NCBI RefSeq assembly: GCF_008831285.2
Contig: NC_045146.1
Span: 6,274,972 to 6,338,971 of the forward strand
Length of the DNA: 64,000 nt
Origin: Nymphaea colorata
Taxonomy: Eukaryota > Streptophyta > Magnoliopsida > Nymphaeales > Nymphaeaceae
Reading direction: 5' to 3'
Under the pieces are notes generated by a model. It saw only the letters and a list, made by a program, of their open reading frames with translations, was not told the DNA's origin and ran no database searches. The translations under genes and the position numbers were made by a program. Positions 1 to 10,600 of this stretch are shown here, piece after piece. Numbering within the stretch: the first letter of the stretch is position 1; each line of letters begins with the position of its first letter.

Positions 1-2
1 CT

Positions 3-263
3 ATTCCTATGCTTTGTGAAAATCAGGCTGCTATCCACATTGCTGCAAATTCGGTATTTCATGAACGAAAGAAGCATTTGGAAATTGACTGCCATTATGT
101 AAGGGAAAAGGTGCAAAAGAAAGATATATGTACCCCCAATGTCAAGAGCTGTGATCAACTGGCTGATGGCCTTACTAAGGGACTCACGTTCAAGCATTTT
201 AATGAAATCAAAGCCAAGTGGGGCTGCTGGAATCTTTATGCTCCACTTGAGGGAGAGTGTTGA
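3..263 (+). mobile_element. Ty1/copia pol, C-terminal end of RNase H (5' part outside window)
   Basis: This is the last part of a copia polyprotein, the RNase H domain that removes RNA from the RNA/DNA hybrid during reverse transcription. The frame is already open at base 3, so the ATG at position 9 is an internal methionine. Visible family signs are CENQAA, the stretch [19 protein letters not shown], and later [10 protein letters not shown], which match the usual copia order (D/ENxAA, then H-R-KHIEID-HxxREK, then LADxxTK). The frame has no stop until TGA at 261-263, which overlaps the start of the LTR. The clean frame suggests a fairly young copy. The rest of the element lies upstream of the window. 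Confidence 0.9.
247..257 (+). other. Polypurine tract of the copia element
   Basis: A purine-rich run (TTGAGGGAGAG) lies directly before the TG that opens the LTR. This is where plus-strand DNA synthesis is primed in LTR retrotransposons. It overlaps the end of the pol frame, which is common in compact copia elements. Confidence 0.7.
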
Positions 264-578
264 AAGGGAAGGATATCTTCAGCAACGTCCACCAAAGTTA
301 TAGCAAGTTGTTGAAGTTGATCTTGCCTTATCTGGATTTACCTTATCTGGCTTTCCTTCCTTGGTCATTCTTGCCCTGTTTTGGATGTCATCCAATCTGT
401 TTTCGAAATTAGTTTCTTAGCTTCACGGTGAAGCCTTGCCTTGTAGCTATATATATGCCTTGTGTACTTGGTGGAAGATAATATAAAATCGTGATTGAGA
501 GTTCCTTCTCTCGTGGACATAGGCCAGTGGCCGAACCATGTTAAATTTCTGTCTTCTTTTCTTCTTAATATTCCAACA
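258..578 (+). mobile_element. 3' LTR of the copia element (321 bp)
   Basis: The LTR opens with TGTTG right after the polypurine tract and closes with CAACA, giving the short inverted TG...CA ends expected of an LTR. Inside is a TATA-like stretch near 449-456 (TATATATA), followed by a segment with CTCTCGTGGACATAGG and CCGAACCATGTTAAAT, a pattern often seen in the R/U5 part of plant copia LTRs. The 5 bases after it (579-583, ATGGC) would be the target duplication, but the left flank is outside the window, so this cannot be confirmed. Confidence 0.8.
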
Positions 579-1415
579 ATGGCAAATTAATCTTTTCCTT
601 ACACTTACATTTTAAAACAATTGGCTATTCCGAAAACAACCTTGCTGGAGAATAAGCCTCCACATCCTAAAACAATGGTTAATTTGTTTAACTATAGCAG
701 CAGCTTTTTCTATAAAATAGCCTCTGGGACGGGATTTTGCTATTTGAACAATATAATATGTTGATCCTCTATTTAATAATTCCTATGTTTTTTTATTTTG
801 GAAAAACTCAAGCCATCTCATTAGAAGAAATATTTATATATACATATATATATATATATCTTGTTGATCAATCAATTTGCTAAGAACTAATGAATTTATT
901 AACTCATAAGAATGTGATGTACAACTATGAAGCTGGGACAAACAAGAAAAGAGCAGGCCCCCTTCCGTTCTTTCATCAAATGCGCTGCCGGACAAGTAGG
1001 GCTGAAGAAATTTACCTGGACACACTTGATGCGAGGACTAAGGAAACTCTTCATACTTTGTTTTTGGACATTTTATTAACGTTCTTTCAGACACATGAAA
1101 ATTTTAGTAGCAAAGAAAACAAAAACAGTTGCTGCATGGGTAAAGGTTTCACGGAATGTCACTAAACTACGTAGGCATTTGATTTGAATTTAAAAGCCGT
1201 ATGATTCAGAGAATCGGCGCTGGACCGAATTGCATTGAAATAGGAAATATTTGATTATGAATCGGAACGACTAAACTATGTGCTCTTAATTTTTAAAAAA
1301 TGATAAAAAATCAGAAAAAAATAGAAACTATTAAAAGTAAATAAAATTAAGCATGTCTTTAGTAAAATCAAAACATGAAGCCGAATTGCAGTCACTAAAT
1401 GCATGGCCTATTTTG
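579..1415. other. Gene-free flank with a TA microsatellite
   Basis: No coding signal or known repeat is recognised. A short run of TA/CATA repeats lies at about 835-860. Short frames on both strands at 834-1165 match no family I know and overlap each other, so they are treated as chance. Confidence 0.5.
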
Positions 1416-1800
1416 GTCGGTGTCCAGGATCTGAATTTGAAATGAGCTGGGCCAGCTTGATCCTTGAAAGACTCGGTACTTGAGCCTTGAAAATCTAAGC
1501 TCAAGCTTGTACAGGCTTGAGTCGAGCCAGAGTTCACCAACTCAAGCATGACTCAACTCAACCTTATCATGGTTGAACCTTTGGCTTGGTCAGGCAACCA
1601 ATACACCAACAAAGCTAGCTGTATTGATTTAAAAAAATATTTATATTCCCTGTATATGTTTTAAATTAATGAGAATACTGGAAGCTAAATGACACTACCT
1701 TGCCTAGATCATGCTTAACTCATTAAGATGTTTAATTTTTTACTCAAACATGGCTCAAATGGATGAGTTGTAACTCGACTCATTGTACGTCCCTAACTAG
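1416..1800. repeat. Decayed GAGCC/CTCGACT-rich repeat, possibly hAT-derived
   Basis: The segment is dense in GAGCC, CTCAAGC and GACTC words. At its right edge the reverse strand reads TTAGGGACGTACAATGAGTC. Repeats at 7,520-7,830 and 23,412-23,548 end in a similar TTAGGG-N-ACA-GAG pattern. Non-autonomous hAT elements of this look are common in plants, but no target duplication is visible here, so the family call is tentative. Confidence 0.35.
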
Positions 1801-2435
1801 ATCTAGTCGTTAAGCATGCATTAACATGAAAGTACTACTAAATCGCAACCCAAGTGTGAAGATACTCAATCTAGAGTTTGTTCCTCTTACTTGTAACATT
1901 TCTTCTAACCTTCAGTTTTGAAGAGTGAGGTGAAATACAATAGCAGATGCTACTCGAAGAGAGCATAAGGACTAAAGAACTGGATGTAGAAACAAAAACC
2001 TGCATGGAGAGAGATTCTTGAAGGGGAGCCATGGCAGAATGTCAGCAACTGTTGGCATGGTAGCAGCGGTGGGGCAGATCTCCTCAACCACTGAAAGCCT
2101 CTAACAAGTAACAAACCCCAGCATGAAAAACACGAAGGTGAGTAGAACTGGTCCTTCTTGGTTTTTAGTCCATATCATTTCCTTTGCTTATCTCTAGTCA
2201 TTCGACCCCACATTCTCCATTTGCTTGAATCAATGTAATGCTTTATGAAACAATTGCCCTTTTAATCCATGCTTTTAAAACTTGATTAATTGTTCCACAT
2301 TTTTTATTTATAAAATGAGATGAAACTTTATATAAAACATGGAATAAGCTTAGATATCAACTAAACTCATCCTTGTTCATAGTACGTATAATTCTGGTGC
2401 TTGCCTTTTAGTAATATGATCTGCATCTATCCTTT
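1801..2435. other. No recognised feature
   Basis: A stretch near 1,990-2,145 is less AT-rich than its surroundings and ends in a splice-donor-like AAG/GTGAGTAG, which could be a stray exon fragment. I see no protein similarity in it. Confidence 0.3.
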
Positions 2436-2439
2436 ATTT

Positions 2440-4719
2440 CCATTTTCCTATGTCCTTACTTTATGATTCACAAATTTTTCTTTGACAATGATGTATTTAA
2501 ATTCCATATGTTCATGGGAAGTTGTACTTCTGTCGGCTTTATTATTAATAAACTTCAAGTGGCCTTTAAATAGACTGTAATAGTATGCCATTATAAAAAG
2601 TGTAATATCATATTGAAGGTTGTTAGAACTCTTTAAGAGACTATAAGGAGTTGCTTTGACTGATTATTTGTCATGCTTCCTAGCCATTTAGGACATGAAC
2701 TGAAGCTGTTAAGGGTGTGTTGCAATCTACCAAACTAGGAGCGTAACCTAGTGCAGGAGTGGTTTGGTTTGCTGCCATTGGCATCAAAGTATGGTTCAAT
2801 ACTTGGACCGGGGATTCCATACACATACAAGCATGTATCTTAAGGAGGTTGGATTACAACTCCTATTATGGAAAGCTTAGTCTCGTATTGAAGATTGTTA
2901 TAGTTCTTCAAGAACTTATAAGCGGGTTGGTTAGGAGAATGATTGTTTTGATTCTTAGTCTTTTTAGAGCAGAAACCGAAGTAATTTGATGATGGGTATA
3001 GATAAACTAAATTAGGAAGCCCAGTCTAGTGTGGGAGTGAACCTAGTTGTCATGTAGATTCTATCATTTTGAACTATAAAATGACCTCTTTATCCATATT
3101 GCATGTTGTAATGTAACTTTAGAATTCTGCGTCCATGGTAAGAGCAATAGTTATAAATTGTTTTTTGCTTTTCCATGAGATGACACTTTCTGTTAGAAAT
3201 AAAATATAGTATGTTGTAGTTTTTTACTATTGAGGTGTCCAACCATTGAACATTAAATTACTGATCATCACATGAATTTCTGTACAAGCTCCCAATTTGT
3301 CATGATTAGATCATGTTGAAAAATTCTAAGCATATACTTGAAGTTGTTGATTACTGATAAATACGGGATGTTACTCATTTATGCTCTTTCAAGTTGGCCT
3401 TACAAACCTCTATGTTGAGGTTATTCGTTCTTGCTGTGGGTGTTGAAGTAGGAGAGTAATTCTCTGTCCTATATTTTATAAATATTGCACAATTTAAGAC
3501 ATTCCTCTACACCAAGAACATGAGCAAGTTTACCCATGTCTTTCATCACAAAATTAGAACAAAGGACTAATTGTGTGTGTCAGATCATGTTGAACAAATA
3601 TCAAAATTATGGACTCACTTCACCTTTATATATATATATATAACCCAAAAGTGAAAATAACTTTAGAAATTTAATGTCATTGATGTGAGGCTTGTTTAAG
3701 TCCATATGTTGACTTACCAACTAATTGGATGGTCACATGCCCATTCCAAGAAAGCTTGAGGTTGTTCTATGTATACCTTTTCATCAGGATCTACATTTAG
3801 GAAGCCATTTTTACATCTATTCGATATATCTCTAAACCATAATAAACTATAAGTACAAGAATTATCCTTGCTGACTCTTTAGTTGAGATAGTAAAAAATA
3901 TTACAGTCCAAGCCCTCCATCTGGATCAATCATTTAGTAACTAACAATGCTTTATGTATTTTAAGTTTGCTTTTATAGTCTGCTTTGGTTTCATATGCAC
4001 ACTTACACCCCATACAGGTTTCACTTCTTCAAGAAAAAATAGCAAGACTTTATATAGATTTATATCACGGACTATAATTCTTACATTATTTGCTATTAAT
4101 GGCTTCTATAAACATTAGAGGATCTTTATCAATGTTTATGGAATCTTTATATTCTTATGCATTTAAATGTGGGATATAATATGTCTTCTTCTTCTTGTGG
4201 ACCTTCAAGTAGGCTATTCTCCATCCCATTTTGAACCTATGAACTTTGTTCTTCCTCATCTTCATTTTCAACAATTGGTTGATGTTGGATTGGTAGAATA
4301 CGTACCGTATCGATTTTAACATTACTATTGCAAGGAATAACAAATTGAAAACTTCCAATATTTTTATTAATTGATCTGTATTTTGGGTTTTGTGATTTAT
4401 TACATGAAAAGTTTTGCAATGCATGCAATCTAACTGAACTGCTTCTACAAATTCAGCTTTGAATTTTTCTACATTTTTTAGTAAATTAGATAGAAAATAA
4501 ATTCTCCATCTCCTTGGCCCAATGATGTTCTAGGATCAAATGTTTTTACATGAGGGTTATATGGATTAGCTTTTGTAAGACACTATGTGCAGGTATAAGA
4601 GTGATTCCTATCCAGTTTCATGTAAGCATTGATCAAACTATGTGCTATTGTTTTAAGAGTGTCAGCCTATAGAGTTATAAGAAGGCTACGGTAATTTATG
4701 GATAAATTTGACCTTTTCT
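2440..4719 (-). mobile_element. Decayed Ty1/copia pol (RNase H and reverse transcriptase part)
   Basis: Read on the minus strand with many stops and frameshifts, this is the 3' half of a copia pol. From right to left: a YNPH..K.FDPRTS block at about 4,529-4,570 (end of integrase; the family usually has YNPH.KKLDPRT); GCK....TK.D and K....V.K..IQ.EG.D at about 3,900-4,012 (start of the RT domain, usually GCKWV.K.K...K.R.VAKG..Q.EGID); a DVK, NVDPDEKVYIEQP block at about 3,760-3,830 (usually DVK.AFLNG.L.EEVYM.QP); and an H.HMEFKYIIVKEK block at 2,450-2,545 (RNase H). It is not functional. The piece continues on the far side of the PIF/Harbinger-like element at 4,723-6,397. An imperfect direct repeat (about 2,610-2,760 and 2,885-3,045) lies within it. 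Confidence 0.7.
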
Positions 4720-4726
4720 TTAGGGG

Positions 4727-4806
4727 GCGTTTGATACGCCGGAAATATACTGTAGCAATGGAAAAAAAATTTTAATCTTAAAAATTTTTCCGGTTTATCA
4801 AACGCG
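4727..4806. repeat. Second, inward copy of the TIR at the left end (80-bp foldback)
   Basis: The terminal GCGTTTGATACGCCGGAAA is answered 80 bases in by an inverted match, whose reverse strand reads GCGTTTGATAAACCGGAAAA. The left end can therefore fold on itself. It may be a remnant of a nested tiny copy or a doubled end. Confidence 0.6.
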
Positions 4807-4860
4807 GAAAAAAAAATCGATCGTTACGGTCGATTTTAGAAATTTTTTTCTGGAAAAAAA

Positions 4861-4882
4861 TTTCCACCCGGAGGGGTGGAAA
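4861..4882. repeat. Perfect short hairpin inside the element
   Basis: Arms TTTCCACCC (4,861-4,869) and GGGTGGAAA (4,874-4,882) surround a 4-base loop, and the pairing extends into the A/T runs outside. Related AAATTTTTTTCC words also cluster near the right end at 6,338-6,375. Confidence 0.6.
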
Positions 4883-5098
4883 TTTTCAGGAAAATTTTTT
4901 TGCCCGTTAGGGCACTCTCGCTTCCTCTCGCCCGCGTCTTCCTCTCGCCCGCTCCCTGCAGCCTCCTCTTCCTCTCGCAGATTTTTGGTTTTTTCTCGCT
5001 CTCTCCAGCTGCTCTCTCGCTCTCCCCTTCTTCAAGTTTCGGCGTCTTTCTCCTTTCTTCCCTCGTCCCCTTCCTCCGAGAGAGACAGAAGAGAGAGG

Positions 5099-5153
5099 AT
5101 GAAGATCTTCGTCAAGACCCTTAACAGGAATGACAATCACGTTGGAGGTGGAA
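5099..5153 (+). pseudogene. Captured start of a ubiquitin coding sequence, frameshifted
   Basis: ATG at 5,099 opens MKIFVKTL. After one extra base at about 5,123 the next frame continues TGMTITLEVE. Together these cover the first 18 residues of ubiquitin, with Q2 read as K, K11 read as M, and a +1 frameshift after L8. Similarity stops after E18, where sequence unrelated to ubiquitin follows. About 200 bases upstream are CT-rich with GAGAGAGA just before the ATG, resembling the 5' leader of a plant ubiquitin gene. It sits inside the TIR element at 4,723-6,397, so it is best read as a gene piece picked up by that element. It cannot make ubiquitin. A ubiquitin-like relative such as RUB is possible, but TITLEVE is shared by these. 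Confidence 0.75.
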
Positions 5154-5949
5154 GAGAGAGATAGGGAGACTGCGGCTTGTGGATGATGCGAAGAGTTGGT
5201 CGCTTCCTTCAATTCCCCGCAGAGTCCAGCTTTTCATTTCGTAGAGTCTCTTCTTCCTATTCCTCCTCTTCCTCTTGCGGTGCCAACCAGTGGATAAAGG
5301 ATACTTGCTCTCAGAGACCACCACATCGCCAGCAAAAATTGAAGTATCTCTGTGATCGTTCTCCTCTCTCTGGGGTTGTCGATTTTCTGCTAACCGTGTC
5401 CCATCAATGAAGGATACACCCATGAGGTTTGTGATAGCGGAGCTGTTCCTTCAATGTGGTGAAAGAGATGGGAGCGGCAGATGAATGCCAGAAGGTGATC
5501 CTTTTAATTTATCTGTCCTTTTACCATTCCTCCTCTGATAATCCTGAGAACTGGGTAGTTATCATTTATTTGCTTTCCTCTGGAGGTTTTCTATTGAATT
5601 GGCATTACGTGTTATGAGCAAGCAGAATTGGGTTATCGGAAATTGGTTATTGGGTTTTCCTTTTTTGTCCAAATTGGGCATTGTTATGCATTTTGAAAGC
5701 ATCTCTAATGGCTGCATTATAATAGATCGGAAAATTTTCAACCAACTGCTGACCTGCTCTGTTCCATATGTCTATCGATTCGTGGATAATACGAACGTTG
5801 CGGATTGGTTGATCATGTCTATTCTAGCTCCGGCTTTCAGCATTTGGAATTGGTTGATTTTGAAATGGTTAATGGACGCATAAATACTTTTCTCGAACTT
5901 GTTCCCGGAGTTTAAACAGTCGCCTGTTTTAAAAGAGATGTAATCCTTT

Positions 5950-6105
5950 GTGGAGGAAGAAAGAAGGGGAAAGGGAAGAAAGGAGAAAGAGGAAGAAGGG
6001 ATGAAAGGGGAAAGAGGAAGAAAGAAGGGAAAAGGGAAGAAAGGGGAAAGAGGAAGAAAGAAGGGGAAAGGGAAGAAAGGGGAAAGAGGAAGAAAGAAGG
6101 AAAGG
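5950..6105. repeat. GA-rich tandem repeat, unit about 36 bp
   Basis: About three to four imperfect copies of a purine-only unit built from GGGGAAAGAGGAAGAAAG and AAGGGAAGAAA. The long frames on both strands here (Lys/Glu/Gly-rich or Phe/Pro/Ser-rich) come from the repeat and are not taken as genes. A second small repeat of CGTCCTCTTCCTCT words follows at 6,140-6,215. Confidence 0.7.
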
Positions 6106-6400
6106 GCTTCGTCCTCACCCAGCACCTCACGCCCAGCACAGTCGTCCTCTTCCTCTCCTCAGGCACACAATCGTCCTCTTCCTCTACTCAAGCACAGAAC
6201 CATCATCGTCTTCCTCTTCCTTCTTTTCCAATTTTTTTTCATCAAACAAAGAAATTTTTTTCCAGAAAAATAATTCCTATGTAACAAACAGAATGTGGTT
6301 TTGGACAATTGGAATTTTATTTCCTATTCATCATTTCCAGAAATTTTTTTCCGGAAATTTTTTTCCATTTCCAAATTTCCTGCCATCAAACGGCCCCTTA

Positions 6401-6700
6401 AGGATACAGTTTCTTGTTTTGGTCATACCATTTTGACAAGGAGTACCTCAAATAGTGCATTAAGCCATAATGTCTTCCTCTTCTTGCAATTGTGCTAATT
6501 AATTGTTTACTTCCTTTGTCCCATCTCAAAAACTATTAGAATATTGGCTACCTCTACAAAACTTGCCAATTGTGGTAAATTCCTTGTTAAATTCTTTGAA
6601 AATTCAACAAACATCATAGTTTCATAGATTAAATACAGATACATGTTCCATGAATAATCATCAATAAATATGACAAAACACTTTTTTTCTACGTAAAAAA
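6401..6700 (-). mobile_element. Decayed copia integrase fragment
   Basis: On the minus strand about 6,640-6,681 encodes CFVIFIDDYSW followed by V.FSKN, matching the integrase core start in copia (YFVTFIDDYSR... F..F). Further along, a degenerate LSKWYDQNK block sits where the family has PQQNGVAERKNR, just before the inserted TIR element. It is the upstream half of the same pol found at 2,440-4,719. Stops and frameshifts are present throughout. Confidence 0.6.
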
Positions 6701-6889
6701 AGGTAAAGGGTTTTCAAATATTCGTATAAACTAGTTTTGACATCCTATTAGTTAATTTAACATCTTCACTTATGTGTACTCTTGACCTATATAACAAGGG
6801 ATAAATGGTTTCCAAATATCTATGTGAACTATTTTTAACCTCTAACTACTTTTCTTGGCACTTTTTATATATGTGTTAGGAGATTCTAA

Positions 6890-7070
6890 GATCTCCTTAT
6901 GAGTGTTAGAGGCACACTCTCAATGCATGAGGCATGCACCTTATTACGCATAACCCAGAAGAATGTCTCAAGGTGTTTGGTGACGCGTTGTTGACCTGAT
7001 GCGTGCACCTCATCTTGAGGCACATGCCTCATTCCAATATGTGAGACATGTCTGAGGTAGATGCCTCAAT
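6890..7070. repeat. Cluster of GAGGCA/TGCCTC words
   Basis: GAGGCA, GAGGCATGCAC, TTGAGGCACATGCCTCA and related words recur in both orientations in under 200 bases, including a near-perfect palindrome at about 7,014-7,031. No family is recognised. Confidence 0.4.
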
Positions 7071-7515
7071 TCACATGAAAACTTCTCTTGCTTTTGCATT
7101 AGTCTCTCATACTGCTGATGAAGACCCTATCCCTCTCTTCCTTTGTGACACTCTTTTTCTCTCTACAGTGAGTTACCTAACCCTTTCTCCCCCTCTCTTT
7201 TTACCGTTGAAACTTATGAACTTTGTTGGAGAACTGATCTTCTTGTTATTAGTTGTAATTCCACATTTTCAATGTAAATTTTTGAGTTTCTTGGCAGGAT
7301 TGGATGGGTTACTTGTTCTAAGAAGATTTTAGGCTTGTCATAGCATCAAAATTAATTCACTAAAACTAATGAGTATGAAATGATTAAATTTGCACATTTA
7401 GCTATGATACTATGTTCTTTATTTTGAAAATATACTGATGAATATTACTAACTCCAAAATATCTCATAAACATTAATTTTTGACACTGGGGTACTAATTC
7501 TGGAATTGTTAGTGG
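7071..7515. other. No recognised feature
   Basis: A 94-codon plus-strand frame (7,048-7,332) is hydrophobic at its C-terminal half, but it has no recognisable family and lies in repeat-derived DNA, so no gene is called. Confidence 0.3.
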
Positions 7516-7519
7516 TGTT

Positions 7520-7830
7520 GCACAGATCCACTAAAAAAGCCCGAGCTCCATAGAACAGGCTCAATCTTGACTCGACAAACAACGTCGAGCTTGACTTGCG
7601 TAACTTAGTTCATTAACCTGTCTCATTTCTTTAAATTATTTAACTTGTCAATTTGATAACTTGTTTAACTAATTCCACTATGATGAACTTGTTTTACATA
7701 GTCAACTCAAGCCGAGTTCTTACAACTTGAACTCAACTTGTTTGACATTTCAAGTATATATATAAGAGAGCTGAGTTTTTTTTAGTGAATTAAAGTTGAT
7801 TCCGAGTTAGCTCAACTCATTGTGTGGCCC
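7520..7830. repeat. Decayed CTCGA/GAGTT-rich repeat, possibly hAT-derived
   Basis: Same style as 1,416-1,800: many CTCGAC, GAGCTTGACTT and CAACTCAAGCCGAGTT words. Reversed, the right edge reads TTAGGGCCACACAATGAGTT, close to the edge of the earlier repeat. No target duplication is found. Confidence 0.35.
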
Positions 7831-10600
7831 TAAGTGCTAGAGTTAGCAAACATAACTTCAATAGCAACAAGAAACTTTTATTCTTTTTACATTGTGGGTA
7901 GCAGTGCACAAGTTTTTTGTGATTCAATATCATAAAGCAACAAACAGATTTGTTTTGTATACTCTTGTGTGTCAAGAAACAACTTTTCATCATGTTGATT
8001 TCTTTTGTATGAACAACAAACTCACCCTTTGGTGATGATAGATCCCACCATGTATCCCATCATGAGCAAAACAGTTTTGTTTTCCTGATTGTTATCAAGA
8101 CAATAAATATTGGTTACACTATTGATGAAATATAACCCAACCTTGCAATAGCAGAAAAGTAAGTAGGACATAATATAATTTATATTAAACAAATTGAAAG
8201 GTACACCACAAGCAAAATTTACTATTTACCATTTTCAAGGCAAACAATAGGAGTTACTAAGATTACGACTTTTGTGATAAGTTGTATATATAAACTTTTT
8301 GAAGCAAGAAGTTTGGAAGCTCACCTTCATTTTGAAAAGTGTTGGAAAACCAAGGGAAATGAGACCATCTGTTAGTATGAGGTTTGACCATTTTCATGCT
8401 TTAAACAGGATAACCAAGTCAATTATTGAGTCACACATTTTTATTGCCCAAGTGCAAAGTATTGTCCTAAATATTAAAATGCATTAAATAGAACTTCAAT
8501 GCTTTGCAATAGTAGCCACTTTCATCCTTAGATCCATGTGTGTTGCAACCAAAATCTAGTTTGAAATAGACCTTGAAGTAAACTTTGAAATAGTCTTAAA
8601 AAAATAGTTATGAACTGGAAAAAGTAAAGGAGGTTCAGAAAAGGACATTGGAAATAGGATATCATAGAAATGTTCGGAAAAAATTGAAGGGAGTGTTTGA
8701 AAGTTGTGTTGAAAAGAGACTTTGAAATTTGGCAAGGCTATGTCGAAACAAACACCAAAAGCATATTTCACAAGAGATTTTGATGATACTTTGAAAAGTT
8801 TTGAAAACTTTTCGAAAATAATGAATGAATTTAAAAACTGTCTCATATAAGACAACAAAAGTACTCAAATCTTCTAAACACATGGATTAGGACCCAAGTT
8901 GTCGATGTGATTTCTGTTATCTCAAGCTTATAAAAGAAGGGTGAGCATATGAACACCTGCAGGTAACCCCTAAGTGGGAGATTAAAATGGTATATGCATA
9001 TGTATTACAAACCATATCATGTTAAATACCAAAGTAAACTATACATGTGATGCTTAAATGAACAAAATAAGGGAAAATAAAGTTTTAACCAAAAGTATAT
9101 TTTTGATTATGTTATAAATCAAGAATTCAAAAATGGAAAGAGGAAAAAAAATAAAAATAGCATAAGCAAAACAAACAAGGGTAGTAATTAAAAGATATTT
9201 ATGCGATTCAAAATAAACTTTATGACATTGGATTGCCACGATTTGTGACTTCACACTTGCATACTTTCCCAAAATACCGAGACCTAAGGCTAAGTGCATG
9301 CATGCATGCTTGCATAATGTATAAAATAATACCATCAACCTATAGAAAAATAATTTAAGTTTAAACATAATGGATGAGTTACAGGTCTTCAAATAAGGTG
9401 AAAATTGGTGGGCATTATCTGGACATGCCTAGAATTCCAACCCATCTTAAAGATTTGAAAAGTGTTGAGTAAAACCTGAGATATAACTTTATATAATAAG
9501 CCTAATTTTCTAGATTTAGGACACAACAAAACATAATGTTTAGAAATTATATTCCTATAATCTCATAAAAAATGAAAATTGATTGAGCTCAAGTTTTAAT
9601 CAACAAACTAGCTACATGAAGAATCATGTTCAAGTGAAAGAATTGAAATTTTATGCATAGATTATAAAATATAATACAATCAAATTCTGCTAAAAATGAG
9701 GTTTCTACAAATAACAGAAATATTAAAGAACCACTAAAAACCTTAAGCAAACATGGGAGGGGCTAAAATTTCAATTGTAGATGCTCATGAAAGGCATGAA
9801 TAAAGCCCATGCTATGCAATTGAAAAATCAATATAAATCATGGAATATAATTCGAACAAGTTCCGTTAAAAGCCCTAAGTTTAACAAGAAGTACTACACA
9901 TTGTACTGGCTAGGTCAAAAGGACCAACCAAACACATTTTTATAGATTTCTACCTTTACATTACCTATTATTTCGACTGGAAACAAAGTGTTCTACAAAT
10001 ACGGCATAGTCTTCATAGAACTGAGGATGACTCATACGGTTCTTATAGCAAATCTGGTGAGCACATATCAAGTTTATGGCAGGTTAGAAATTTAAGATGT
10101 GTGTAGACTGGTTGTTGATGCACCTATTTCTGAACTATGATAGAGAAAGCCTTGTGTTTACTCATTTTGTTATGTGGGGAAGGCTACAGATGACACACAT
10201 GTACACAAAGTTTTTGAAATGATTTGTTAAGAGTGGTGAGATTTTGGTCTTTCGTTAGTATGTTTCTTGAGGAAGTTGTTGGGTTGAACAAACTTCATAA
10301 CCTCAACCTTAGTTGTTGAAAGATCAAATTCCATTTTCATTCACCCCTAGATCCATTTTTTGGAATATTTGAAAGAGCAGACATGTACTATTCAGTCTCT
10401 TTACCACCTTGTTATCCTTCTCTCTAGTTGATGGATAACCTCGGTAGGAAAAAGAATGAAGATCAGTCCCAATTTCATTAAGTTCAATATTTTTTTTCAA
10501 TGTCAAAGATTGCACTTTTCCCTATCTTAGTTTCTAATGTTGATACAACTGTTATGAAAGATTTTTGTAGTATAAAAGGACTTTAAATGAAACTTCAGGG
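7831..10600. other. Gene-free AT-rich DNA
   Basis: No protein similarity is recognised on either strand. Frames such as 9,054-9,392 (minus) are rich in Phe, Leu, Ile and Lys, as expected by chance in AT-rich DNA. The stretch to about 8,500 could be the far end of the decayed copia on its left, but I see no motif to prove it. Confidence 0.4.

Larger units (their letters stand above)
4723..6397. mobile_element. PIF/Harbinger-like TIR element carrying gene fragments (1,675 bp)
   Basis: The left end reads GGGGGCGTTTGAT and the right end, reversed, reads GGGGCCGTTTGAT: 12 of 13 bases match. TTA flanks both ends (4,720-4,722 and 6,398-6,400), the 3-bp target duplication type of PIF/Harbinger elements. 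It splits a minus-strand copia pol whose two halves are recognisable on either side. No transposase is visible, so it is non-autonomous. The inside is GC- and CT-rich, unlike its neighbours, and contains the start of a ubiquitin gene with a leader-like CT-rich stretch, exon/intron-like sequence (a donor-like AAG/GTGATCC near 5,493) and a GA-rich tandem repeat. Confidence 0.75.

Noticed and set aside
5950-6273. Lys/Glu/Gly-rich frame and the opposite Phe/Pro-rich frames
   Set aside because: They are read-through of a GA-rich tandem repeat in a transposon; open frames on both strands follow from the composition.
9054-9392. 112-codon minus-strand frame with hydrophobic stretches resembling a membrane protein
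   Set aside because: Phe/Leu/Ile richness is expected by chance in AT-rich DNA; there is no family match, no splice context and no conserved neighbour.
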